64,000 nucleotides of DNA from positions 504,575-568,574 of the forward strand of contig NZ_LMPP01000002.1 in assembly GCF_001423885.1 (NCBI RefSeq). The letters run 5' to 3'. The notes beneath the pieces are model-generated. The model had not been told where the DNA came from and searched no databases. It worked only from the letters and a program-made list of their open reading frames with translations. Source of the DNA: Rathayibacter sp. Leaf185. Lineage in GTDB: Bacteria > Actinomycetota > Actinomycetes > Actinomycetales > Microbacteriaceae. A program made the position numbers and the translations under genes. Of the stretch, positions 9,015 to 16,582 are shown piece by piece; positions within the stretch are counted from its first letter, which is position 1; each line of letters opens with the position of its first letter.

Positions 9015-9827
9015 ATGAGTGCCAACGCGTCCCTCCTCGCCATCGCCCGATCGATCGCCGTGGAGGCTGCGCATCTCGCCCGGCAGCGTCGGCAGGACGG
9101 AGTCGAGATCGCGGCGTCGAAGTCGTCGCCCGAGGACGTGGTCACGGCCGCCGACCGCGAGGTCGAGCAGCTCATCCGGCGCCGTCTCGCCGAGGCTCGG
9201 CCCGATGACGCGTTCCTCGGGGAGGAGTCGGGCGGCGGAGGAGGGACGAGTGGGCTCACGTGGGTCGTCGATCCGATCGACGGCACGGTCAACTACCTGT
9301 ACGGCATCCCCTCGTACGCGGTGAGCATCGCGGTCGTCGAGGGCGAGCCCGACCCGGCGACGTGGACGGCGCTCGCCGGAGCAGTCGTCAACGGTGCCAC
9401 CGGCGAGGTGTGGACGGCCGCCGGGGGAGAGGGCGCCGAGCGCGACGGAGTCGCTCTGCGCGCGGTACCGCCGGCCTCCCTCTCGCTCGCGCTGGTGGGG
9501 ACGGGCTTCGGCTACGACGCGGGCCGGCGGATGCGTCAGGGCGCGGTGGTGCAGGAGCTGCTCGGAGAGGTGCGCGATATCCGGCGGATCGGATCCGCGG
9601 CGCTCGATCTCTGCGCGGTCGCGACGGGACAGCTGAACGCGTACTTCGAGCGCGGGCTCAACCCGTGGGACCTCGCGGCTGGCGCCCTGATCGCGCAGGA
9701 GGCGGGCGTGCGCGTCGAGGGCTTCGGCGGACGCGCGGCGAGCTCGGAGCTGCTGATCGCGGCGCCCGACCCGCTGTTCGGCGAGCTCGAGGCGGTGCTG
9801 CGTCGGTTGAGGGCGGACGACGTCTGA
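9015..9827 (+). CDS. suhB: Inositol monophosphatase family protein
   Basis: Metal-dependent phosphatase of 270 residues. The family motifs are intact: GEES (near residue 70), WVVDPIDGTVNY (near 84-95) and WDLAAG (near 218), which supply the Mg2+ and phosphate ligands. It probably dephosphorylates myo-inositol 1-phosphate or a related sugar phosphate; histidinol-phosphatase or fructose-bisphosphatase members of the family cannot be excluded. The ATG at 9015 is 6 bases after TAGGCT with no ribosome site, so leaderless translation is likely. Confidence 0.9.
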   Translation: MSANASLLAIARSIAVEAAHLARQRRQDGVEIAASKSSPEDVVTAADREVEQLIRRRLAEARPDDAFLGEESGGGGGTSGLTWVVDPIDGTVNYLYGIPSYAVSIAVVEGEPDPATWTALAGAVVNGATGEVWTAAGGEGAERDGVALRAVPPASLSLALVGTGFGYDAGRRMRQGAVVQELLGEVRDIRRIGSAALDLCAVATGQLNAYFERGLNPWDLAAGALIAQEAGVRVEGFGGRAASSELLIAAPDPLFGELEAVLRRLRADDV

Positions 9828-10065
9828 CCTGCGCGCGACTGATGCAGGCGCATGCATCCCCGCGCAACGGAGGCGCCACCCGTCGGTGCTGTCGAGCTCG
9901 AATCGAGCGTGACGAGGGCCGGCTCTGGTCGGATCGGGCCGCTGTGGGTATCCTTTATGAATTCGTGATAATCGCACAGGATGCGATCACGGATGCCCGG
10001 GAAGCGCTTCGACCCCTGACGCAGCACTCTCCCCCTCCCCGACCCCGACGGAAGATCCCGATTTC

Positions 10066-11016
10066 GTGAGCCTCGATTCGCCCTCCACCGCTGCCTCCGC
10101 ATCGACCCCCGGCGAATCGACCCCACCCCTCTCGCGGCGCGAGGCACGTGAGCGCGAGCGTGCCGCGGTACTCGCCGCCGAGGTCTCGTCGGAGGGAGTC
10201 TCGGCGAGCCCCGCCGAGCTGCGCGACGCAGAGCGCCGCGTCGCCGCGTCGCGCACGACTCCGCCCGCCCCTGTCGCCGCTCCCCGGGTCGCGCCGTTGC
10301 GCCCCGTGCGCGGTGGCCGCCGCCTCGGTGGACTCGTCGCCGTCTCGTTCGCCGCGGCCATCATCGCGGCGACCTCGGTGCCGGCGACCTCGCTGCTGAC
10401 GGCCGAGGACGTGCAGGCGCAGGGGATGGCATCGATCACCTCGGACGAGGCCCGCGACTCGCAGTCGTTCACCACCGGCGAGGTCAGCGCCGAGACGGTG
10501 GCGCGCGACGGGTTCGGCGTGCAGGAGCGGAAGACCCAGACGAACGTCGCAGCGATCGGCCGGACGTCCGACTCGGGGTTCACCAACGATCCCAACGCCT
10601 CGGTCCAGTGGCCGTTCGCGGTGGGCGTCCCGGTCGGCGACCGCTTCGGCTACCGCAACTGCGCCGGCTGCTCCGTGAACCACGGCGGCACCGACTTCAA
10701 CCCGGGCGACGGCTCGCCGATCCAGGCGATCGCCGACGGCGTCGTCCGCACGGTGATCGACGGCGAGGGCTCGCTCGGCGTGCACGTGATCATCGACCAC
10801 GAGATCGACGGCGAGCTGGTCTCGAGCGTGTACGCGCACATGCAGCACGGCTCGGCGGCGGTCAGCGAGGGCGACCCCGTCAAGGTCGGCCAGCTGCTCG
10901 GGCTCGTCGGCACGACCGGCATGTCGACCGGGCCGCACCTGCACTTCGAGATCCGCCTCGACGGGACGACGAAGGTCGACTCGTACCTCTGGCTCAAGGA
11001 GAACGCGAACCGCTGA
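10066..11016 (+). CDS. M23 family metallopeptidase (cell-wall hydrolase), membrane anchored
   Basis: Peptidoglycan endopeptidase of 316 residues. A charged cytoplasmic N-terminus of about 85 residues precedes one membrane segment (LGGLVAVSFAAAIIAATSVP). The extracellular C-terminal lysostaphin-type domain has zinc ligands in HGGTDFNPG (near residue 206) and GPHLHFE (near 291), with SSVYAHMQHG between. The start GTG is at 10066. The 238-base leader upstream contains TATCCT (9947-9952), a possible -10 box; the leader would then be about 110 bases and untranslated. Confidence 0.9.
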   Translation: MSLDSPSTAASASTPGESTPPLSRREARERERAAVLAAEVSSEGVSASPAELRDAERRVAASRTTPPAPVAAPRVAPLRPVRGGRRLGGLVAVSFAAAIIAATSVPATSLLTAEDVQAQGMASITSDEARDSQSFTTGEVSAETVARDGFGVQERKTQTNVAAIGRTSDSGFTNDPNASVQWPFAVGVPVGDRFGYRNCAGCSVNHGGTDFNPGDGSPIQAIADGVVRTVIDGEGSLGVHVIIDHEIDGELVSSVYAHMQHGSAAVSEGDPVKVGQLLGLVGTTGMSTGPHLHFEIRLDGTTKVDSYLWLKENANR

Positions 11017-11055
11017 TCGCGCGGCCGCCGCGCGACCTGACATCCGGTCGGTCGA

Positions 11056-11221
11056 GTGCGGTCTGCAGGCGTTCGTGCCGTCTGCAGGAGTCGGAGTGCG
11101 GTCTGCAGGTGATAAGTCGCTGAGAGCGCTTCCACCCGTGTCGAACGACTCGCACGGCCGGGATCGCCTGCAGATCGCACCCGCACCTCCTGCAGATCGC
11201 ACGTGCTCCTGCAGACCGCAC
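11056..11221. repeat. Threefold inverted repeat array around GTGCGGTCTGCAGG
   Basis: Three forward copies lie at 11056-11069, 11075-11088 (one change) and 11096-11109. Three reverse copies (CCTGCAGAYCGCAC) lie at 11167-11180, 11189-11202 and 11208-11221. The outermost pair is perfectly complementary over 14 bases, so the array can fold into one large stem with bulges. It fills the gap between the convergent M23 peptidase and glucosidase genes. No gene is seen here. Confidence 0.85.
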
Positions 11222-11247
11222 CTGCGCCCCGCGGGAGCACGCACCTG

Positions 11248-12963
11248 TCAGTCGGCGCGGAGCCAGACCGTCGTGTCGCCCGGTAGTGCCGGCTCGTGCA
11301 GCTCCTCCGACGCGACCAGCACCGTGCCCACCGGCAGCTCGACAGGGTCGGAGCCCGTGTTCGCGATCACGGTGACGGCGCCGTTGCGGAACGCGACCAC
11401 CTCCTCCGGGAAGCCCTCGAGCCACTCGACGGCACCTTCGCCGAGACGCTCGGCACCGCGCACCGCGAGCAGCGACCGGTAGAGCTCGAGCGTCGACCCC
11501 TCGACACCGCGCTGGGCGTCGCGCGCGAACGGCGCCCAGTCACCCGGCTGCGGCAGCCACGAGGCGCCGGAGCCGCTGAAGCCGTAGGCGGGGTCGGCCG
11601 CCTCCCAGGGCAGGGGCACCCGGCAGCCGTCGCGCCCGTAGCGCTCGCCGTGCGTGCGGAACCAGGTCGGATCCTGGCGGGCCTCGTCGGGCAGGTCGAT
11701 CGCCTCGGGCAGGCCGAGCTCCTCGCCCTGGTAGACGTAAGCCGAACCGGGGAGCGCCAGCATCAGCGCGGTCGCGGCGCGGGCACGCCGCAGCCCCAGC
11801 ACGGGGTCGGGCAGTCCGGGGGTGCGCGGTCCGATGCCGTAGCCCTGCGGATTGTCGGACGTCAGCGCCAGGCGGCTGGCGTGACGCACGACGTCGTGGT
11901 TCGAGAGGACCCAGGTCGACGGGGCGCCGACCCGGGCGAAGGCGGTGAGCGAGGCGTCGACGATGTCGCGCAGAGCGGGCCCGGCCCACGGCGTCTCGAG
12001 GTAGGCGAAGTTGAAGGCCTGGTGCATCTCGTCGGGGCGGACCCAGCGCGCGAGCTTCGAGAGCGGCTGCACCCACGCCTCCGCGCAGAGCACGCGGTCG
12101 TCGGGGTACTCGGCGAGCAGCTCGTGCCAGTCGCGGTAGATCTCGTGCACGCCGTCCTGGGCCCAGTAGGGCGCGGTGACCGGATCCTCGCCGTCGGACG
12201 GGGCGACGCCTCCCATGGAGCCGCTGTCGGCGGGCGGGGTGTAGTCGGGCAGCCCGTCGGCCTTGATCATGCCGTGCGCCACGTCGACGCGGAAGCCGTC
12301 GACGCCGCGGTCGAGCCAGAAGCGCAGGACCTCGCGGAAGCGCTCGCGCACCCACTCGTTCGTCCAGTCGAAGTCGGGCTGCGAGGTGTCGAACAGGTGC
12401 AGGTACCACTGACCGGCCGCGCCGTCGGGCTCGGTGACGCGGGTCCAGGCGGGGCCGCCGAAGACCGACTCCCAGTTGTTCGGGGGCAGCTCTCCCGAGG
12501 TGCCGCGGCCGTCGCGGAAGAGGTAGCGCGCCCGCTCGGCGCTGCCCGCGGGGGCCGCGAGCGCCTCCTGGAACCACCGGTGGGCACTCGAGGAGTGGTT
12601 GGGGACGAGGTCGACGATGATGCGGATGCCGAGGGCGTGCGCCCGCGCGAGCATCGCGTCGAAGTCGGCGAGGGTGCCGAAGAGCGGATCGACGTCGCAG
12701 TAGTCGGCGACGTCGTAGCCGGCGTCCCTCTGCGGAGAGGTCATGAACGGCGAGAGCCAGATCGCGTCGACTCCGAGCTCGGCGAGGCTGTCGAGTCGGG
12801 AGGTGATGCCGAGCAGATCGCCGATGCCGTCGCCGTTCGAGTCCGCGAAGGAGCGCGGGTAGATCTGGTAGATGACCGCCGTGCGCCACCACTCCGAGCC
12901 CGGGCGGCTCGTGGTGTCGGAGGAGTTCTCGGGCGCGCCGGAGAGAGCGGAGTCCAGGGTCAT
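11248..12963 (-). CDS. GH13 alpha-glucosidase (oligo-1,6-glucosidase type)
   Basis: Cytoplasmic glycoside hydrolase family 13 enzyme of 571 residues that hydrolyses short alpha-glucosides. The start of the barrel reads WWRTAVIYQIYPRSFADSNG. The catalytic triad is visible: nucleophile Asp in DGFRVDVAHGM (near residue 224), acid/base Glu in LCAEAWV (near 291), and Asp in LSNHDVVRH (near 353). No signal peptide is present. Whether it prefers maltose, isomaltose or sucrose is not readable. TACCCT on the minus strand (plus 11 bases beyond the start, 12971-12976) lies 7 bases before the ATG, so the transcript is probably leaderless. Confidence 0.93.
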   Translation of the reverse strand: MTLDSALSGAPENSSDTTSRPGSEWWRTAVIYQIYPRSFADSNGDGIGDLLGITSRLDSLAELGVDAIWLSPFMTSPQRDAGYDVADYCDVDPLFGTLADFDAMLARAHALGIRIIVDLVPNHSSSAHRWFQEALAAPAGSAERARYLFRDGRGTSGELPPNNWESVFGGPAWTRVTEPDGAAGQWYLHLFDTSQPDFDWTNEWVRERFREVLRFWLDRGVDGFRVDVAHGMIKADGLPDYTPPADSGSMGGVAPSDGEDPVTAPYWAQDGVHEIYRDWHELLAEYPDDRVLCAEAWVQPLSKLARWVRPDEMHQAFNFAYLETPWAGPALRDIVDASLTAFARVGAPSTWVLSNHDVVRHASRLALTSDNPQGYGIGPRTPGLPDPVLGLRRARAATALMLALPGSAYVYQGEELGLPEAIDLPDEARQDPTWFRTHGERYGRDGCRVPLPWEAADPAYGFSGSGASWLPQPGDWAPFARDAQRGVEGSTLELYRSLLAVRGAERLGEGAVEWLEGFPEEVVAFRNGAVTVIANTGSDPVELPVGTVLVASEELHEPALPGDTTVWLRAD

Positions 12964-13014
12964 GGAATCAAGGGTATCGGCAGCCTGTCCCGCGAGCTCA
13001 GCGCGTCGAGGCCC

Positions 13015-13020
13015 TAGGGT
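13015..13020 (+). promoter_or_regulatory. -10 hexamer TAGGGT of the 58-residue membrane protein gene
   Basis: TAGGGT ends 6 bases before the GTG at 13027 with no ribosome site between, the leaderless spacing seen for several genes here. Confidence 0.45.
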
Positions 13021-13026
13021 CGACGG

Positions 13027-13203
13027 GTGAGCGATGAGACCCCCGACCAGGCCCGAGCCCGACGCCGGAGGGCCCTGCTCTGGGTCGTCCCTCTGCTCGT
13101 GCTGCTGATCGGCGGACTCGTCGCGGTGACCGTGGCGATCGGAGGCTTCGCCGCGCGCTCCATGACGGGCGCGCAGCCGATCGCGCAGCTGCAGCAGGCC
13201 TAG
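13027..13203 (+). CDS. Small hypothetical membrane protein (58 residues)
   Basis: Short frame beginning MSDETPDQARARRRRALLWV, with a charged N-terminus, then a single hydrophobic span (LLWVVPLLVLLIGGLVAVTVAI) and a short tail ending QLQQA. Topology suggests the N-terminus inside. Codon positions keep the strong GC3 bias of neighbours, and a TAGGGT hexamer sits exactly 6 bases before the GTG, which supports a real gene. It ends 3 bases from the convergent mrpG stop. Function is unknown. Confidence 0.65.
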   Translation: MSDETPDQARARRRRALLWVVPLLVLLIGGLVAVTVAIGGFAARSMTGAQPIAQLQQA

Positions 13204-13206
13204 GCC

Positions 13207-13656
13207 CTAGGCCTTCGCGGCCGGCCCGTCCTCGTCCTCGGGCTGCGGCGCGGTCGAGCGTTCAGCGGCCTCCTCGGAGGCGTGCCCCGACTCCGGCCCC
13301 GAGTGCGCCTGCTCGTCGGCCCGGCTGACCGCGTCGGCGAGCTCGTCGGCGACGAGGTACCCCATCGAGACCGCCTCGGCGCGATAGGCCGCGCGGCCGA
13401 CCATGTGCGCCGAGACGGGGACGGTCAGCAGCTGGAATCCGATGACCAGCACCACGGTGCCCGCTGCGGCGAAGCCGGGATTGCGGATGGCGACGGCCAG
13501 CATCACGCAGATCAGCCCAAGCACCTGAGGCTTGGTGCCGGCGTGCATCCGCGAGAGCAGGTCGTCGAAACGGAGCAGCCCGATCGCGGCGACCAGCGAC
13601 AGCACGGCGCCGGCGGTGACGAGCACGCCCGTGACGATGTCCCAGAAGAGGTCCAT
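13207..13656 (-). CDS. mrpG: Mrp antiporter subunit G
   Basis: Membrane subunit of the Mrp (Mnh/Sha) Na+/H+ antiporter, 149 residues. MDLFWDIVTGVLVTAGAVLS, then LLRFDDLLSRMHAGTKPQVLG is the MrpG signature, with three membrane spans. A hydrophilic tail of about 50 residues after GRAAYRAEA is longer than in most MrpG proteins. It is the last gene of the mrp operon; its ATG is one base past the mrpF stop. Confidence 0.92.
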   Translation of the reverse strand: MDLFWDIVTGVLVTAGAVLSLVAAIGLLRFDDLLSRMHAGTKPQVLGLICVMLAVAIRNPGFAAAGTVVLVIGFQLLTVPVSAHMVGRAAYRAEAVSMGYLVADELADAVSRADEQAHSGPESGHASEEAAERSTAPQPEDEDGPAAKA

Positions 13657-13657
13657 C

Positions 13658-13924
13658 TCAGTCCTCCTCGCGGTTGGCCATGAACTTCGCGACGCTGATC
13701 GATCCGAAGACCGCGAACAGCGCGAGCCCGAGGGCGACGGGCAGCGTCGTCGCGTGCTGGTTGACCGCCATCTCGGCACCCAGGCCGCAGATGATCGTCG
13801 CGACGAGCACGTCGGCGGCGACGACCCGGTCGAGGATCGAGGGTCCGCGGAGGATGCGGATCAGGGAGAGCAGGGTCGCCGCTCCGAACAGGGGGACGAG
13901 GATCCAGGCGAGCCAGTCGATCAT
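13658..13924 (-). CDS. mrpF: Mrp antiporter subunit F
   Basis: Membrane subunit of 88 residues with three spans. LIRILRGPSILDRVVAADVL is the MrpF hallmark. The ATG at 13924 overlaps the mrpE stop by 4 bases (ATGA), so translation is coupled. Longer upstream frames are shadows of mrpE. Confidence 0.93.
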   Translation of the reverse strand: MIDWLAWILVPLFGAATLLSLIRILRGPSILDRVVAADVLVATIICGLGAEMAVNQHATTLPVALGLALFAVFGSISVAKFMANREED

Positions 13925-14493
13925 CGCAGCGCCCCCGCTCCCTCGCCGAGCGGCTGGTTGACGCGTGCGACGTCCTCGCGCGAGCCGATCGCGCGGACGA
14001 TGCGCGCCTCGGTCTGCAGCACGGTGCGGCGCACCTCCTCGATCCGGTGACCCTCGTCGTGGGTGACGCCCAGCACGTGCAGGTACAGCACGTTCTGCTG
14101 CGGGTCGACGTCGATCACGAGGGAGCCGGGGACGAGTGAGACGGCCTCGGTGGTCCAGACGAGCATCCCCTCGGAGCGGCTGCGCAGGTGCACGGCGACG
14201 ATCGCGTTGTGCACCGGCACCGGCAGCGTGAGGATCTGCCACGAGACCTTGACCGAGGCGATCGCGATGTCGGCGGCCAGACGGAGGAGGAACACCAGCA
14301 GGCACCAGGGGTTCACCCGGTTCGAGAACTCGACCGGCGGCAGGTAGAAGACCCGCGTGATCAGGAGGGCGACGAGGAATCCCGAGACGATCGAGAGGAC
14401 CGAGACGTCGTCCCAGAGCAGCACCCAGATGCCGACGAGGGTGACGAACATCGCGAAGCGGTTCCAGAAGTCGACACGGCGGCGCGGGCTCAT
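13921..14493 (-). CDS. mrpE: Mrp antiporter subunit E
   Basis: Membrane subunit of 190 residues. Two hydrophobic spans near the N-terminus follow MSPRRRVDFWNRFAMF. A cytoplasmic domain has SLVPGSLVIDVD and LYLHVLGV, matching MrpE. The ATG at 14493 overlaps the mrpD stop by 4 bases. The open frame extends far upstream but that part is antisense to the mrpD reading frame and carries no MrpE sequence. Confidence 0.93.
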   Translation of the reverse strand: MSPRRRVDFWNRFAMFVTLVGIWVLLWDDVSVLSIVSGFLVALLITRVFYLPPVEFSNRVNPWCLLVFLLRLAADIAIASVKVSWQILTLPVPVHNAIVAVHLRSRSEGMLVWTTEAVSLVPGSLVIDVDPQQNVLYLHVLGVTHDEGHRIEEVRRTVLQTEARIVRAIGSREDVARVNQPLGEGAGALR

Positions 14494-16085
14494 CGGGGCC
14501 CCTCCTCTCCGAAGGACGAGTCGCGGTAGACGGTCGCGATGTAGGTGGAGGGGTCGGCGATCGCCTCGGAGGCCCGCTCGCTCGCCTCGTAGAGCGGTCC
14601 GGCGCCGATCGTCAGCACGACGCTGACGAGCACCATGCCGGCCGTCGCGAGCACCATCATCGGCGGCGAGTGGCGGGTGCGGACGGTGCCGGTGTCGTGC
14701 GGATCCTCCTGCAGCTGGTCGATCAGCGGCGACTCGTAGCCGGGCACCTCCTCCTGGCGGCGCCAGAACGCCATGTTCCAGACACGCGCGACGGCGTAGA
14801 GGGTGAGCAGCGAGGTCACCGCTCCGGCACCGATGACGGCCCAGACCAGCCAGTTCGGCTGCTCGACGGCCGACTCCGTGCCGGCGACGAACAGGCCGAC
14901 CTTGCCCAGGAACCCGGTGAAGGGAGGGATGCCGCCCAGGTTCATCGCGGGGATGAAGTACAGCAGCGCGAGCAGCGGCGAGGCCTTGAGCAGCCCGCCG
15001 AGTCGGAGGATCGAGGTCGTCCCTCCGACGCGCTCGATGAGTCCCGTGGCCAGGAACAGCGTCGTCTGCACGGTGATGTGGTGGATCACGTAGAAGATCG
15101 TCGCCGCGTAGCCCGCCGGGGTGCCGATCGCGATGCCGAACACCATGTAGCCGATGTGCGAGACGAGCGTGAAGGAGAGCATCCGCTTGATGTCGGCCTG
15201 CGCGACCGCGCCGAGGATGCCGACGATCAGGGTGAGCAGGGCGACGACCAGCAGGACCTCGCTGAGCGCACCTCCCGGGAACAGCAGCGTCTCGGTGCGG
15301 ATCAGCGCGTAGACGCCGACCTTGGTGAGCAGGCCTGCGAACACCGCCGTGACGGGGGCCGGGGCGGTCGGGTACGAGTCCGGCAGCCAGAACGACAGCG
15401 GGAAGACCGCCGCCTTGATCCCGAAGCCCAGCAGGAGCATCACGTGCAGCACCATCTGCACGTCGGCGGGCAGCTCGGCGATGCGGATCGACAGCTGCGC
15501 CATGTTGACGGTGCCGGTCGCGCCGTACAGCAGGCCGATCGCCGAGAGGAAGAAGACACTCGAGACCAGGCTCACGACCACGTAGGTCGTGCCCGCCCGG
15601 ATGCGCGGCGCGGTGCCGCCGAGGGTGATCAGGACGTAGCTGGCTGCGAGGAGGATCTCGAAGCCGACGTAGAGGTTGAAGAGGTCGCCCGCGACGAAGG
15701 CGTTGAGGATGCCCGCCGAGAGGATCAGGTAGGTCGGGTGGAAGATCGTGACCGGAGTCTCGCGGTTGCCGTCGACGAGACCCTGTCCCACCGAGAACAG
15801 CAGGACGCCGAGCAGCGTGATCGACGTGATCACGAGCATCAGCGCGGCCAGCGGATCGACGACCAGCACGATGCCCCACGGCGGCTCCCAGCCGCCCACG
15901 TAGACGGCGTCGCCGCCTCCGTCGCCCGCGAGCACGATCACGAGCATCACGCACGAGATCACGAGGACCGCCGAGAGCGTCACGATGTTGACGAGGATCT
16001 GCGCACGACGGTGGCGGCCGAGGATCAGCGCGAGCGCAGCACCCAGCAGGGGGAGGGTGACGACGAGGGGGATCAGCGCGGTCAT
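14490..16085 (-). CDS. mrpD: Mrp antiporter subunit D (proton-translocating NuoN-like)
   Basis: Polytopic membrane protein of 531 residues related to complex I antiporter subunits. Blocks FNLYVGFEILLAASYVLI, KAAVFPLSFWLPDSYPTAP and LLTKVGVYALIRTETLLF carry the conserved Glu and Lys residues of the proton path. MrpD and MrpA are the two subunits thought to carry ion exchange. It overlaps mrpC and mrpE by 4 bases each. Length is normal for the family. Confidence 0.95.
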   Translation of the reverse strand: MTALIPLVVTLPLLGAALALILGRHRRAQILVNIVTLSAVLVISCVMLVIVLAGDGGGDAVYVGGWEPPWGIVLVVDPLAALMLVITSITLLGVLLFSVGQGLVDGNRETPVTIFHPTYLILSAGILNAFVAGDLFNLYVGFEILLAASYVLITLGGTAPRIRAGTTYVVVSLVSSVFFLSAIGLLYGATGTVNMAQLSIRIAELPADVQMVLHVMLLLGFGIKAAVFPLSFWLPDSYPTAPAPVTAVFAGLLTKVGVYALIRTETLLFPGGALSEVLLVVALLTLIVGILGAVAQADIKRMLSFTLVSHIGYMVFGIAIGTPAGYAATIFYVIHHITVQTTLFLATGLIERVGGTTSILRLGGLLKASPLLALLYFIPAMNLGGIPPFTGFLGKVGLFVAGTESAVEQPNWLVWAVIGAGAVTSLLTLYAVARVWNMAFWRRQEEVPGYESPLIDQLQEDPHDTGTVRTRHSPPMMVLATAGMVLVSVVLTIGAGPLYEASERASEAIADPSTYIATVYRDSSFGEEGPR

Positions 16086-16582
16086 CGGTCCTCCTTCCTG
16101 TCATCGGTCATGGCGCTCTCGGCGTGCTTGGCCGCCGTGCCCTCGTCGCTCGACTCGAGCAGCACGTCGAGGGCGCGGTCGTCGGCCGTGGTCTGCGCCG
16201 AGATACCGGCCGCATCGGCGCGGACCGAGGTGTCGGTCTCGTCGTCCTCGACCTGGTCGGCGTTGGCGAGGCGCCAGCGCCGGTAGATCATCGCGAGGAG
16301 GAAGGCCGAGACTCCGAACGTGATCACGATCGCCGTGAGGATCAGGGCCTGGGGGAGCGGATCGGCCATCTCGTCGGCGATCTGCTCGTAGGAGCGGCCG
16401 TCGTCGGTGACGAACGGAGCGACTCCGGACCGCCCCGCCATCAGCAGGATCAGGATGTTGGTCGCGTTGCCGATCAGGAGGAAGCCGATCAGGATGCGGG
16501 TGAGGCTGCGCTCGAGCATCTGGTAGACGCCCGCGGCGTACAGCACCGCCATCACGACGACGAGGACGAGGGTGATGCTCAC
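16082..16582 (-). CDS. mrpC: Mrp antiporter subunit C (NuoK-like)
   Basis: Membrane protein of 166 residues with three spans. The core GVYQMLERSLTRILIGFLLI and NATNILILLMAGR matches MrpC/NuoK. The C-terminal 50 residues are acidic and hydrophilic (EDDETDTSVRAD onward), longer than in typical MrpC proteins of about 115 residues. The GTG start at 16582 overlaps the mrpA stop. Confidence 0.93.
   Translation of the reverse strand: MSITLVLVVVMAVLYAAGVYQMLERSLTRILIGFLLIGNATNILILLMAGRSGVAPFVTDDGRSYEQIADEMADPLPQALILTAIVITFGVSAFLLAMIYRRWRLANADQVEDDETDTSVRADAAGISAQTTADDRALDVLLESSDEGTAAKHAESAMTDDRKEDR

Noticed and set aside
9828-10065. Possible cyclic di-AMP (ydaO) riboswitch before the M23 peptidase
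   Set aside because: Cell-wall hydrolase genes in actinobacteria often carry one, but the conserved core and the 3' GACAGCTAACCTCG-type motif are not present.
11056-11221. CRISPR array
   Set aside because: Repeats are only 14 bases, spaced by 5-8 bases, and inverted about a centre. No cas genes are present.
13921-16104. 727-residue minus-strand frame running from mrpE into mrpD
   Set aside because: Only its last 190 residues are MrpE. The rest is an out-of-frame reading of mrpD.
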